Source: Cyathus striatus (taxonomy: Eukaryota; Basidiomycota; Agaricomycetes; Agaricales; Nidulariaceae). Taken from it: a DNA stretch of 64,000 nt. Location of the stretch: positions 2,666,001 to 2,730,000 of the forward strand of contig JAOVFP010000011.1 in assembly GCA_025738555.1 (NCBI GenBank), given 5' to 3'. The number at the start of each line of letters is the position of its first letter. Position 1 is the stretch's first letter. The notes beneath the pieces are model-generated. The model ran no database searches. It saw only the letters and a program-made list of their open reading frames with translations, and had not been told where the DNA came from. Positions 1-13,300 of this stretch are shown here, one piece after another. A program made the position numbers and the translations under genes.

Positions 1-654
1 GGATCGATTTATACAACTCGTAGGTAGAATACTGAAGCAAAATTGGATATATTTACATTAAAATTGATATATTCATGGCAAATAGTGTACTTCACTCGAA
101 AATTTATGATTTCTGCACATGTAAGTTTGAAAATATAAAATATAAATGCGGAGAGTTGTAGTAGTTGATCAGTAGTACACATTTTCTATATATATTACAT
201 CAATCTGTGCAGTGGTTGCTTCGTTCTATACAATTTAGTGCTGCTCTATGACCAAAGCAAACATGTGCAAACATGAACTCCATATATTCTATGCCTTGCA
301 CTTTAGATATGTAGTTGATTTACAGTTTATATGTGCATGTATATGAATTCTACATGCTCTAAGCTGCATGATGGTAAAAAATTTGTGTCAATTTGATGAA
401 AGATTGAGGTAAAACAGGCCGACTTCAAGTTTTGTGACAGCAGTGTGACACACTGTGATATTTGTGGGCCACGTGACATATAAGCATTGGGCATCCCCAA
501 TTCTAGCTTGCCCAGAATTGTGAGTAGTTCTCGAGAATGTTTTGGGCATAAGTTAACGGTCCGTTCTCGAAGGTATCTTTAGCGACTGAACTTGTCTCTG
601 TCGATCCGCTAGGATCTACACTGCTTATGGATTGGGCTGTTGTGCAGGATAATT
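1..654. other. No gene recognised
   Basis: AT-rich sequence with no convincing reading frame. I see nothing I can name in it. It ends at the 8 bp target duplication of the hAT-like element. Confidence 0.5.
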
Positions 655-1852
655 CAAGGGGGCACGCGAAAAAAAATAAACGACCTGGGGTCGATTTTTT
701 TAAAATCAGGTCCCTACCCTACCCTACCTACCTATTTCGCTTACTAATCCGATCAAATTTCCATTTAAGGAATGTAATCTATTTTAAGCTGCCCTAACTT
801 ACAGTTGCTCTTTGGTTTCTCTGTATCTTCATCTATGTATTGCTTGCAGGTCCACAGGTTGAGTCACTGAAGGTTCCAATTGGGAAAATATTCCATCATC
901 TATTGTGAGCATATATATATCAAGTAGTCAATATAATTTACAAGATTAGAAGTATACAAAGTTGGAATTACATAACAAGTCTGTGAACACTGGAATAACA
1001 GTGGCATAGTAGATAAATTAGAAAACCTACAGTTGAAATATAGTGATGCAAGCAATAAGGTCTTGGGCATTCCTGTTCCATATGCAGTCTGTTTAAACAA
1101 TAGATATAGACATATATATTGGAGATCACTATATTAATTTGAACTTTGAAGTACTTAAGTATTAAATATATAAGTAATAGTGCTCAATCTTCGAATTAAT
1201 GGCCGGAGGCGTTGACTTCAAATATAATTGTTATTATTGCAGCTATATTCTCCTATTTCACACTGAACTGAAGGAAAAGACCAGTCAAATAAAGCTACTA
1301 AGTGGTAGCACTGTACCATTTAAATCAATTCGACAGTCACACATCACGGGGACCTTGCAGCTGTCACGCATAACAGAGGCCTAGTGTCGAAAGGTACTGA
1401 TATCATGGATTTGTCACGGATAGTAGCATGTAGGGTAAATTGGCCTTGAGGTTTTTCTTGTCACAGTGCCTATCCTGTGTTAAATTGATTAAAATGGTAC
1501 AGTATACTGGAGTCAATAAGTGGGACTCAAGAGTTTTAATGCATACTTGAATGTATTGATAAGCTTCATCTCAAGTCCTTTCAATTTATTAATGAATATT
1601 GATTATGGTCATGATTGAACTTAGTCTTGAGTACAACTACATATGTCTTTAATCACTATTAATCTATTTGACATTTATCTAGACAAATAAAAGTGAAATT
1701 ACATGAATTATAGAGCAATAAACATGTTATAAAACTTCAGAAAAAGCCGGGTCAAGCCATGTTATGGAGGGTTCCATAAATTTTTTCAGGCCTTCGGCCT
1801 GACCCTACCTACCCTACCCCCCGTGGGAAATTACGGTTGGCGTGCCCCCTTG
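655..1852. mobile_element. Non-autonomous hAT-like DNA transposon
   Basis: Both ends carry the inverted repeat CAAGGGGGCACGC (13 matching bases). The element is flanked by the perfect 8 bp direct repeat GGATAATT at 647-654 and 1853-1860. A CA start and an 8 bp duplication are the hallmarks of the hAT superfamily. Inside the termini lie CCTACCC-type repeats (about 714-735 and 1803-1820). The 1.2 kb body is AT-rich and holds only short frames, so no transposase is present and movement would depend on an enzyme elsewhere. Superfamily is inferred from ends and duplication length only. Confidence 0.8.
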
Positions 1853-2627
1853 GGATAATTGCATCAACATTGATCCAAGCGCTTGCACGCCGGTTAATAT
1901 ATACTTTGACACGTAAACTGATTTATATAATACTATTTTGCATCTAGTACTAATTCACTTGGAATTATTTAATAGTAATCTTTTGCATCTGTGTGGCCAC
2001 AACTACCGGACAAGTCAAGAGGAGTCTGTACCAATATTTTCCTGGTACCCAGAGTAGACATTGAATACCACATTATCATCATCACCAATTTTTAGAACCA
2101 CGTCGTTGCTCGAGAATGTTGGAACAGGGCCCGGAAATTCGTTTTCGAATTCGGTTTCATCAGTTCAAAATTTCCCTTTCGACATGTAGGTTAATTTTCA
2201 TTTTCTTGAAAACTGTCAATTTATGAGTATGATTTTCCATTACATGCAGATATGGGGCAGAGTTTTTCGTTTTTGGCAGGGAGAACACGACCAGCGAATC
2301 TAATCTGGTGAACATAGACGTTTCATATACATACGGAGTTGCGCTGCAAGTGTCTAATATTTTAGTATTATAATATTTAAGAACTCACCCGGCTATTAGT
2401 GGCTTCACTACTACGTCCGAAATTCTTTCTAAAGCGATAAAAAGCGGTACCTATACTACTGTCATTTTACTCCGACAAAGTGCACTGATAAAGGCATATG
2501 TAATCTGTATTGTCGTCGGTGTCTGTAAGTTATGCTTAATCTTGAAGAATGTTAGGAAATGTTTACACGTACCAGGGCTTATTACGTTTGTATTTCTTGG
2601 ATCTGTAATGAAGATAGTATTCGGTTA

Positions 2628-2636
2628 CAATCAACC
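2628..2636. repeat. Target site duplication, left copy
   Basis: CAATCAACC lies directly before the left terminal repeat and again at 6374-6382 directly after the right one. Confidence 0.85.
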
Positions 2637-5600
2637 CAGGCTCCTAAAACCAGCACTCTCATATCTCGCAACAACCTCCTTAGGTAAACAAGGGCAAATA
2701 TTTGCTTAAGGCAAATTCCCACTACCTTTTAAGGTAGTTGGGTATTAGGGACGTTTGGGCCACCGGATATGGTAATTTGAGGATCTCGGATAAGATCTCA
2801 ATCTGATTGGCTGACATCCTCTATGAATTGTTGTGACAGTTGTGACCATGTACTCCTTGGTACAGTACGATCCTATCAACAGTTCACCGCACCAGCGAAG
2901 TGATTTTTACAGTGACCTCATCCTTTTTGTCTGCAGGCCCGCAACTCAAAACTGTCGTTCGCCCCCCCCCTGGAACTTGCAATGAGTTGTGACCCCGTAC
3001 TCCCTGTTACGATCTTAACTTGATTTTAACTGTTAGCTCATCCTTTCAAAATCCAACGTCCTTTTTCTCATCCTCATCAACAAGCCCGGAACCCAAGAGC
3101 CTTCGACTGAACTCTACTTTGCGTGGCACGCATGGATATTACATCTCCTGAGTTGTGTGTTGTATGGCTGTAATGCTGCATGATGTATTATGTGATAGGA
3201 AACTAAGGAAAAAGTAGATCTGCTGGATATGAGCGACTCACATTCCCGTTTTCTGTTATATGACGGCAATCTAGGAGTTACCAAATGAGCAAGATTGGCC
3301 TCCTTCTCGGCTCTTGATCGTGATTCGTCATTTCTTTGAGTTGGGATAACACCATTGTCAGAGCGCAACTGGGGAAGACGCAGACATCTTCGATGCTGGG
3401 TGGGCTGCACATGTATGTGAAGGGGTCAGCGTTGGGGCAGCTTCATATCTATTGTAAGCGGTATACTAGCTTGGACGATCTAGGAGATAAATGTCAAATA
3501 TTATCCCCGCGTTAGCTTCCTTCATGTCTTAATTTCATCAAGTTGTAGCCCACTCCGAGCATTGTGAGTGAACAATGCTTTTGTATCTGCTGTACATTTT
3601 GTGCAGCTACACGTGGTCACCAAAAATGATGGCGGCCAAACATTTTTCTCACTAGTAAATTCAAAGTATTGTCGCATAGATTGGATCATTGTGCAATATC
3701 CACCATGCAGAACACCTTGAACTTTTGACCGTAGAATATATATACTGTAAACTATGTGGATGCAAAATTATAACATACCAGACTTAGTTAGTGTTGTTAT
3801 ATACACAATGTAATTCACCAGCTATCTATGTATCATGCAATCTACAACATTGCTTACAAAAGTTGCGATAGGTTACAGGTGCTCCACCTGTGGTCGGCCT
3901 TGGTATGAAACACACCCCTATGGGTTTGCCACTTCACTCTGCTCGGAGTGGTGTGGTCTATTATAATTGATACATTCTGATATGGCGTATAGTTTAAGTG
4001 GATGGTAAAATTCCTACAAACTCCCCTGTTTCTGATACCACACCTTCACCTACCGCTACCACTACTTTTAACTATGTAGCTAACATGGGAGCTAGCACAG
4101 TGAAACCATGCCGCCCCCACGAGTCCCACCCAAGTCCCACCTACCCATTTTATTCCAGCACAGCCAACTGCGAACTAATGTAATCCCTCCATTGAACCTT
4201 CGACTTTCTTTGAATGCTACTTTCAAATGTGTTTATTCTATTACCATACTACTACTCCAAGACAGATTAATGTATGCGAAGTCTCGCTCATAATTTGCTG
4301 CTGTGGTACATCATCATATCCAGAGGCTCAAGAAGGGGGTCATCATTGACATGAAGATATTATTGTTGTCCCGGGCACAACCTGAAATAAGTATCAATTA
4401 TTCATCTATATTATATGTTATCAATATATCGACCTTAAAGATCATATACTTCAATAATACAGTGCATTTTGTGACTGAATGCAATACTTGTGCAATACCA
4501 CTACTATCGCACAACAACATTTGTTTATTTTTAGAGTTATGCATTGATCATAGTTCAACTTTCCTCTCTCTTCTCAACAATTCATTCTGCCCCCTCACTA
4601 TCAAGCACTGAAAAACACCTTATTTATGTGTAAGAGAGACACCTTCCTGTCAAATCAACTCAGAACTCATTCAGAAACCCTATCTTTGTTGTTCAATACT
4701 TAAATGACACATTATTTCAGTAACAAATTCTTCCTATTGCACATGCCCCAACCAGGCCGAAAAGATATTTGAATGGCTCGTTCTTTATATCTTTGTTAGG
4801 CCTCAGAACACTTGTCACATTTGTATAATATGTGCATTGCGCATACTGGTGACACGTCCAGCTCACTTATGCTAGCACATTCGAGGCATGTCTGTACAGC
4901 CATTGTAGTTGTGACTTAATTCCTGAGCTGGAGGTATAGTAGTGATATAAGTAATAGTGTATTATAGGTCTGGATTTGATGTGGATATGATAATAAGTAG
5001 ACAAAAATCCGAAAATGAAGTACAATGGTGTAAAAATAATCAAATATCCCTAAAAGTTACAGTAAACAATTAGCAAGAGGGTAGTGGGCTTTGCTGCTTG
5101 CCGGCCCTATTTCTTTATAAACCTAAGGAGGTTGTGCTCGATAGAGCGGCTGGCATAAGTGGTCACCGAAGTTTCCCCGCGGACCCTTTCCATCAACAGG
5201 GAAATCGACGGCAGGGCACGCCGCGTTCCCACCTCATACCTATGTACTCGCGCCCATGAACACCAATTATCTACAATTATTTGAGCCTCATACTCTCCGT
5301 GTACTTATTCTCAAATGCATAAATAGTGTAATTTTGGTCTTTCTTTGTTGACTGCAGTAAGTACTTGCCTTTCATAGACCTACAAGTGTGATTGATGAAA
5401 GTACTTACCTTTTAAAATACAGTATGTATATGAAGCTTTGAAGCCTGAGGCCTGAGCCTTTCAGCTAACCGGTGTTCACTTATTTGGCTGTTGTTTAACT
5501 GTCTGTGGAGTACACACTGTAGTACCTGAAGAAAACCTAGAGTAATTAACTAGGTAATTGTAAGTAAATGATTCAGTATGTGCAAGTAAGAAACTCACCT

Positions 5601-6373
5601 CAGTGTCATGAACAACTGCTGAGGTGTACTAGCTAAAGTACATAGGTTTATATACATTATGAGTCCTTTACTCCTATATAAAGGAGTAAACTACATAGGA
5701 GGGAATGTGTGTGGCACAGAGTGTGCTGTGCAGCACAGCAACAGTACAAGATAATAAAGTATTAGAATAAAACATGGTGGTATAGTGAAACATAGAGAGA
5801 TACAATATATACAATATATTACCTTGCTGTGCGATGAGCATATGACCTTGGTGGCGAGGTGGTGGTTGCTGAGTGAATACAAGTGGGCATGGTCTAATGA
5901 AAAACAGGAGTGCGAGTCAAACTTGGAGGCATTTGCATATCCAACAGTACCTGCTTTATTTTTTATCTTTCACTTCAATTCATATAAGTATATGTAGGCC
6001 GGTAATTTTGACACATCCAGTATATTTTATTACTTCATAATACAAATACTATTACTGCAGTCAACAAAGAAAGACCAAAATTACACTATTTATGCGTTTG
6101 AGAATAAGTACACGGAGAGTATGAGGCTCAAATAATTGTAGATAATTGGTGTTCATGGGCGCGAGTACATAGGTATGAGGTGGGAACGCAGCGTGCCCTG
6201 CCGTCGATTTCCCTGTTGATGGAAAGGGTCCGCGGGGAAACTTCGGTGACCACTTATGCCAGCCGCTCTATCGAGCACAACCTCCTTAGGTTTATTTGCC
6301 TTAAGCAAATATTTGCCCTTGTTTACCTAAGGAGGTTGTTGCGAGATACGAGAGTGCTGGTTTTAGGAGCCTG
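2637..6373. mobile_element. Mutator-like (MULE) non-autonomous element with 80 bp TIRs
   Basis: The left end (2637-2716) and the reverse complement of the right end (6294-6373) match over 80 bp with one visible mismatch; both begin CAGGCTCCTAAAACCAG. A perfect 9 bp direct duplication, CAATCAACC, flanks the element. A 9 bp duplication with long terminal inverted repeats is typical of Mutator-like elements. No transposase-sized frame is visible in its 3.7 kb, so it appears non-autonomous. The interior holds a 1.18 kb long-inverted-repeat unit at its right end (5118-6294) and a cluster of small hairpins at about 3875-3955. The insertion interrupts a DUF4436-type coding exon. Confidence 0.85.
5118..6294. 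repeat. 1.18 kb unit with 243 bp inverted arms
   Basis: The left arm 5118-5360 and right arm 6052-6294 are near-perfect inverted copies around an AT-rich spacer of about 690 bp. Arms begin TAAACCTAAGGAGGTTGTG and end at GACTGCAGTAA. The right arm ends exactly where the outer MULE terminal repeat starts, and both repeats share the motif ACCTAAGGAGGTTGT. It could be an independent foldback element that landed in the MULE, or a rearranged copy of the MULE's own end. No clear separate target duplication was found. Confidence 0.8.
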
Positions 6374-6754
6374 CAATCAACCAAGAGAAGCACTTGCCGT
6401 ACCTATCGCAACATTGTTTGCCTTCACAAGTTTGAGAGGGACCATGCCGGGTGCTCCGCCAGGATTCGGTACAATTATGGGTGAATAATTTGCTGACTAG
6501 AACCGTCAATATGACTAACATATAATCTAGACTTCGTTGGTATACTTCCGTGCCTTGCCATTATAGCTCTCTCTAGTCTAATTCTGTTTGGATATATGGT
6601 CATTTCCAATCGTGAAGTAACAGCCATAGGGACTCCATTCAAGGAAGAGGAGAGCAGTAATTCTCATGAAAATACTACGTGCAGAGCATCCAGTGCGGAG
6701 TCACCCCCTATGCAGTGCAACACACCGAACAGTGTAGCACACCAGGCAGTTTAG

Positions 6755-8951
6755 ATCTCGGCCATAGTCTGGTTGTTATTCTTGGCACGGTTAATTAGGC
6801 TGAAAATTTATCATGGAAAATAAACACTGTAGACTTCATACTTTTATGCCTATGCCAAGTATTCATGTAACAAGCTGTTCATGTAGTATGTAGCGTACCG
6901 AAAAAGGTGTTTTATAGCATGAAGAAATGCGAGTAGTTTACATGACCACCCAGCCTTAAGGTTACGGGGCATAGCGAAACAGCGGGCGGGGGATTGAGCA
7001 TCCGTTCATCCTTGGCTATTCTTAGAAACGTCAAAACAAAGTCGAGAAGGATAGAAGGTGGTGCATGTGATTGATTCGTAATTGACCTAAAATATAGCAG
7101 GGGGCTTGCTCCGAGTCATATATACCACCCAGAAAATCAGCCCACTCAATATCTCAATCGAGGCGTTCATCGCTGTGGACCCTCCCGGAACCTATACCAT
7201 TCGCGTTAACGTTAGTACAGGCGATTCAGAAGGAAATGGCAAAGAGAAGAAAAAGAAGAGAGGAAAAGAGAGAAAAGATGGCCACGAAGTAATTCCAGGA
7301 AATGAGAGAAAAATGACCATGAAAGAGAATGCAATAAGAGAAAGAAATAGAAGAGAAGCGAACAGATGTAACTTCCCTCTAGGCACCCAATAATCCTGTT
7401 CGCTAAATGCCACTGATAAACAGTCTGATGCGCCCAATCATACTGTGTTCTTAAGATACTTGTATACCACATCAGTAAGAATAAAGTAAATCAAACAAAA
7501 ACAAGGTGAATAAGGAAAGTACCTATTATTCACCCACGATCCTCGTCCCCCCTCGAAGTACCGATCACGGGCGAAAGAGAAGGGGAAGGAAACGACAAAA
7601 AGGCGTAGGAAGGTAGTCAGAAACGAGAGAAGAAAAGTTGTGTTGATGACGAAAGACAAGATGACGATAAGAGACAGGGATTGAAGAAGAGAACAATAGA
7701 TAATATGTAAACATACCTTCCTCCCGGGGTACCCAATGAGACTACTGGCCAATTTACCCTGCGTAACACTGAGATGAGTCAAATGTACTCTGTTCCTATA
7801 ATACTAGTAAAACCCCTCCGAAGGCATATCTACACCCACCACATTTGCAGGTTTGAGGGAGAGATTATGTTTTGGCGAGGGAGGAAGAAGTAGGTGAGAG
7901 GCGAGTGTGAGAATGCTTGTTAGGAGGACGTTGAGCTTGAAGGCATTCAGCTTTTCAAGAGTGGGAGGTTGGTGCAAGTCGGAGGTTTGGTGCGGTGAAG
8001 GGGTCGTTATGGTAGGAAGGGAGAGCAGAATGACAAGGGAGGATGCGGGAGGAGCAAGACTTAATGAATTATCATACTAGGTGAATTTACAACACGCTTG
8101 GCGTTATTGTATGTGTTGAATCCTCGGCAAGTCTCAATTAGTAGTAGATAAGATGTTAGTCAGGTAATACGAAGGTAATTGGCACTAAGTTTCCTCACCA
8201 GGTGTTATAGGAAGAGTGTCTGCCAATCTCTTGCATCACTATTACACAAAACTCGGTCTCTGTGTGCCTCCCACCTACTCTTAGTGCTCTTGATCTCCTG
8301 TCCAAACTCGATTAAGTACTTGCGAACCTATTTCCCCCGCGTTCATTGATGTTGGTAAAATCTGGCCCGCTGACGCTTGTCCCTTCTCTCAAAGCTCAAT
8401 GTTCTTGGGGTGCATGAACGAGTGGTGTTGTATTGATGGAAACAAAAAAAAAAAGGTAATATCTGGTATTCTGTTTTTCAACATACAAACACCAAACTAC
8501 CTACAGTACAACATCCTATATAGTTTTTATTTTTTATTTATTTTTTGTAGTGTTATCTACTTCTATGCAACATTTCTGTATTCGTTATTCTTATGAATTA
8601 TAAAAATTGTCAAAATTGGAACTATTTCCTTTTTTGGAAGGCACTCACAACTCATAAAGTCCATAAGTCATACGCTGGGAAGTCCACCGAACCGTATGAG
8701 ATAAGAGGGGTCCGACTGTAGTCTCGGCTACTCATCCGTTAGCACTCGTGGTTGTAAATCCTGATTTGGACGAGCGCTAACGGATGGGTAGCCGAGACTT
8801 GGTTGAAGCTATCTAAGATTACTATCCGAGTTGCATCACGTAATGGTCTTTAAAACATTGATACTATATATATCCCGAGTACACACGGTGAAAGAAATCA
8901 CCGGCACCATATTTAAGCTGAGGATGGCTGTTTAGGAACCCACTCGAAAAT
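6755..8951. other. Intergenic; low-complexity and hairpin sequence
   Basis: No gene recognised. The stretch around 7220-7700 is purine-rich on the + strand and gives lysine/arginine-rich or, on the other strand, serine/leucine-rich spurious frames. A poly(A) run occurs near 8443. A strong inverted repeat lies at 8720-8799. Confidence 0.5.
8720..8799. repeat. 29 bp arm inverted repeat (hairpin)
   Basis: The arm AGTCTCGGCTACTCATCCG (8720-8748 in full) pairs with 8771-8799 with two mismatches, around a 22 nt loop. It lies about 150 bp upstream of the DUF6533 gene start. It may be a tiny MITE remnant or a transcribed hairpin; nothing decides between them. Confidence 0.75.
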
Positions 8952-10309
8952 ATGTCCAATTATTCTAGCTTGACCAATGCCACCCTAACTTTGCAGCGCC
9001 TGCAAATTGTCAGTGTACGTACGTTCTTCCATAATATCAGAAATTTATTTCTAAATTATTTTCGTTCATTATATGAAGTATGTTCATGGCAAGTCTAATC
9101 AACATCCCTACAATTACAATTGCTAAGGGCTGTTTAATAGTTTCAAGTCTTTATTTATTTGTAAGTACAATTAATTATATTAGCACCCATTGTTTAGTGT
9201 ATTACTGATGGATGGCAGCTATATGATTATTTCATTACTCTTGATCTCGAAGTAAAATTCATCTGGACGGCTCCTTGGAGATTTATGAAGATAATATATC
9301 TAATGACGAGATACTCCCCCGTCGTTGATATTTCGCTAGCCGTCATGCGTTAGTCATACCTTATGGTGAGACAGCAGAGGCTGTTAATTTAAATCTACTA
9401 GGCCATTTTTACCCGCGCCTCTCAGCTAAAGATTGTCACAATCTCCTTAGCATCATCACATGTATGTCTTCTACTTATTGGTATATTATTATATAATTGT
9501 CGCTAATCCTAATTAGGGATTAGTATAGTGGGAATGAGTATCGCGGAAGGTAAGGCATTAAGCTACTTACGTAGAAGTTGCAATACAATCACTGTTACAG
9601 TAATATTCACAGCACGTGTGTGGGTGGCTTGGGGAAAAAATAGATGGTCTACATTGTTCCTTCCAATCTTTTATATAACGTGCTGGTCGCCTGCATACGT
9701 TATAGCTGGGATGGCTATAAAGACAGCAAAATGTGAGTCCTTCATGCCTATATCACACAGCCTCAGTAATATATACATAAATTTATAGTTAACAGTCAAG
9801 ATCTTATTCCAAGAGGATGCCTTATGGCTGAAAAAATTAGCACTCTAATGTCTATAGAATGGGCACTTCTTTTAGTATACGACATAGGTGAGAATTTGGA
9901 TGTTCTTTTCAATCGGAATTGATAGAACTAAATTAAACAGTGATAATGACCTTCTTGCTTATTCCAGCAATTGAAGTTTGTGAGTTTAACTATAACTTTT
10001 TTTAGGTGGTCCACCTTTATCTTGACATCATATAGTTAAGCAGAACGGATGGTCGCAACTGACAAAGGTCGTGTACAGGGATGGTATAAATCATCTTACA
10101 CCGTACTACTTTTCTCCCTATCGCTCTAACATTTCATCACCTAAAGGAATTATTTACTACTTATTTCTTATCAGTGAGTAGTCCAAGCTTCTATTATGTA
10201 TTAAACCTTGCACATCTCATTAAATATGGTTGTATCAGTTTTATCATTGGCAAATTTACTTGCTGGTCTTATATTGAGTGTACTATGCTTTAACCCCTCA
10301 TTAAAATAA
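8952..10309 (+). CDS. DUF6533-type multi-pass membrane protein, nine exons
   Basis: Putative exons are 8952-9012, 9141-9160 (a 20 nt micro-exon), 9219-9348, 9402-9461, 9529-9732, 9789-9887, 10036-10083, 10147-10173 and 10239-10309. They join in frame to 720 nt, giving a 239-residue protein. Diagnostic family residues are visible: YDYFITLDLEVKFIW, then a RY.P.VD stretch, a cysteine exon (AKDCHNLLSIIT), FTARVWVAWGKNR, RGCLM, and VVYRDGIIYYLFL near the end. These match the conserved pattern of DUF6533 proteins, which are abundant in mushrooms, sit in membranes and have no assigned function. The usual long cytoplasmic tail is missing: the protein stops soon after the last helix. Exon borders are inferred from frame and GT/AG consensus and need transcript support. 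Confidence 0.78.
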
Positions 10310-13300
10310 AAATTCTGACAGTCAATAATAGTCAGATTACTATGACATTATCATATTGCAAGTTTGAACCATTAAAGCTTTGGACAATAGCTGATGCAAA
10401 CATTATTGCAGTACGGGACGGGTCATTCGCGCAAGTTTGGCCTGTAGGGTAGTTCTCCACTTACGTGAAGTGGGACAAACTGAACAGGAAGATGAATTTT
10501 ACACTGCTCTCACTCAAGAAATAAGATTTGCCAGTGTGAAATAGCATCCTGTTATCTCATACTGCTATGCTATATTCATTTTTCACTATTTTCGGGTTTT
10601 ATCTGTGTAATGAACTATAGCTGAAGTTTCTCAATTGCTCTAATTCATCATGTTCCATGCATTTTCATATTCACGCCAAGTCATCCCAAATCCCCAGCCG
10701 GAAGACTGTAATGCGCTGTTGACGAGTCGTATCATGTGACATACAACTGTGACAAATTGCCCTAAATTGTTCATGTCCCCTACCGGTTGGAACTTACGAT
10801 CAATTTCCGCGCGCTCTCACAGCCACTTCCCACAGGAGGAGTCGTTTTCGGAAATTGCTCGGACCACACATGCGTCGAAGAGCCGCGCGGCAAGTTCCGC
10901 CAGATAATCTTATCTCCGATGGATGCGAAAACTAACAGGGGCAAATACGCTTCATCCAGCGCCTTGACATCACTAAATTCTGGAAAATATTGTGCGACCT
11001 GTATGTTGACATTACCTTACAGACATATAATGCTGCAGGATGCAGCCATGTGTGGCCACACCAAATTTTGACATTTGTACAGTAGCTTCGTGCACCTTCG
11101 TACATATTATAGACAATCATGAGGGGATCATAACATAAAGCCAACAAGATGAGAGAGACACGAGATTGGACCACAATTATGAGATATTCATCTTCAAGGA
11201 CAAGCATAACAATCATATAATTTGCTAATGTAGGTGTACTTTTATTTCAAGGAGAGATAATATCGAAAAATATTATATTTGATTACATATATTCTACATG
11301 CATGGTACTACTACCAATCTCCGAGTCAATGTGGCCAACCTCAAGCCTCTATTTCCTACAGCCCCCCTCCAAATGTGATTTGGAAGCAAACTTGAGCAAT
11401 ATGAGTTACTACTACACGATAAAATTAGCAGATGAACGGAGATCTGAGAGAGAGGATGATATTCGTACTCATGTGAGTTTTGAAAATGATAGGCTTCGGT
11501 ACTCCTAGCGTATTCAAGGATAAAAAGTTAGTTATGTATGAACTAGAATGTCAATCAACTCACCTTTTCCCACTTGAATAGAGTAATAAAATTCAATAGC
11601 ACAACACCTATTAGTATGTTAGCTCACTGACATTTTGAAGAGTGATGATCATGAGAGCCGAAACATAGCGAAAAGGCAGGGAATGTTGCTCATTTTATGC
11701 TGGGTTGGTGCTTGATGTTCCTGACTGGCTAGACATAAAATATATGCATGGGAAGTGTGTGTTCTGAAGGACTCGAATCGGCGTCCAGATAACTCGATGG
11801 TCTCTAGATGCAATCCAGGCCTATAGCCAAATAGTCGATAGGCTAGATGTGATTTGTTAGGTGAGATATTGAGGGGATCAGGTTTGCTGTGACATGGCCT
11901 CCAGCGTAACAAGCAGCTATTGAGTTTAGTGACTGAACGCGAACCAGTGATCCGCATCGAAAGGAATTTGGACCAAGTTGATGAGAGTGCATTTGCGCCT
12001 GTTTACGTCCCCCCCAGAATTGGCACTTCCCATCAAGCGCGCTCTCAAGGTCTCAACATTCAACTCCAGGGTCACTTGCCCGCCCAAGTCCTGCCTTAAA
12101 TAAAACACACTTACTCTTTGGTATGGATTTGTTTCTTGTTTTACATGATACCATAGTGGGGTGAGACTGAGTCGAAGAAACGGTGAAATTCGTTTCAAAG
12201 CCATGTTAGGGACTGTTGTCTCCGCTGTACAATGATATATACTATAGAACTCTAAGGACTCACGAGCAAAGTACAATATGCCAATAACATAGCAACACAT
12301 TGTACGCTGTATTTGACTTTAATTAAAACTTACAACTGTTGATACACAGAGTAAAATATGTTAGTCAGATTATGATTTTTATTTACTATGTCAGTACCAT
12401 TATAACGCCGTATAACTGCTTGTAACCATTTCAACATCTTCCATTGAGCACGTGAGAAACCTACGGCTATATCAGACCTTCACGAATTTAGTGATGGACT
12501 GCGCCTGCTTGGCGGGTGCAGAGGTCGAGTTAAATCTGAGCGTATTCCTTAAGCCTCTCTATTTTAGTGACAAAGTATGATTCAATTGCTTAAAATAAGT
12601 ACGACGGTGAGGCTCAGCGTAAATAACATGTTGACGGTCTACTAGGCTCGATCAGCTAGATGCACTGAGTATTCCTCATTACGCAAGGCAAATCCACGCC
12701 ACTGATGTCCAGTCGTGCAATAAGTAGGTGAAATTTAGTATGGATGATTTTGGTTTAGTCGTTTTAATTTTTGAATTAACTGGTTTGAAAGATATCTATT
12801 GAGCAAACAGAGGGGAATGTGTGATATGAATGAATTGATTGTGGACTACACCCCAAGTTGGAGGGGTTTATATACCTTTCTACAATATATACTACTAATG
12901 TACTATTACCTATGATTTTACTAATATACACTTATATTTTATAGCGAGCATCGGAGAGTGCGATAGAGGCAATGCTCTATCGCGTTCATCCTTAGAGCTG
13001 CCTTGCGGCACTCTTAGTCAGCGACCTCCTCGGCGCGGCACACGGAGTTGCCATGTGCCTGTAATATCCGTCCCGGGCAGATGGTTGTAGTGTTTACAAG
13101 GGTAAATATCTATGTACATAGTCCCGCCGTTGTTCTCGCTGTTTTTGACACCTCCAACATTTTTAAGACTCGTCGGCCTTGGGACAAAGTCGATTTCGGT
13201 CATCTATCTCAAAGGATATTAAAGTGATAGTTGGCTTCAACCACATGGTTCGATTCCAAATACGAGATATTGCATGTAAGGATAGAAACAAATTAGAAAA

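Larger units (their letters stand above)
2110..6754 (+). pseudogene. DUF4436-type integral membrane protein gene, split by a Mutator-like element
   Basis: Exon-like pieces on both sides of the 2637-6373 element join into one reading frame. Left of it: a piece reading FPFDIYGAEFFVFGREN (about 2115-2290), a piece from about 2316 ending near the donor at 2524, and a piece from about 2579 reading TFVFLGSVMKIVFGYNQ up to the insertion. Right of it the frame resumes as REALAVPIATLFAFTSLR, then MPGAPPGFGTIM; an intron near 6480-6532 follows, and the last exon (FVGILPCLAIIALSSLILF) ends with a TAG at 6752-6754. The FPFD, LFAFT, LR.TMPGAP.GFG and DFVG.LPCL motifs and the membrane helices fit fungal DUF4436 proteins, from memory of the family. 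The 5' exons were not found; a hAT-like element lies just upstream. The function of this family is not known. Unless the 3.7 kb insert is spliced out, the gene is dead. Confidence 0.72.

Noticed and set aside
7106..7393. Lys/Glu-rich 95-codon frame
   Set aside because: Low-complexity purine run with overlapping frames on the opposite strand; no domain, no splice context.
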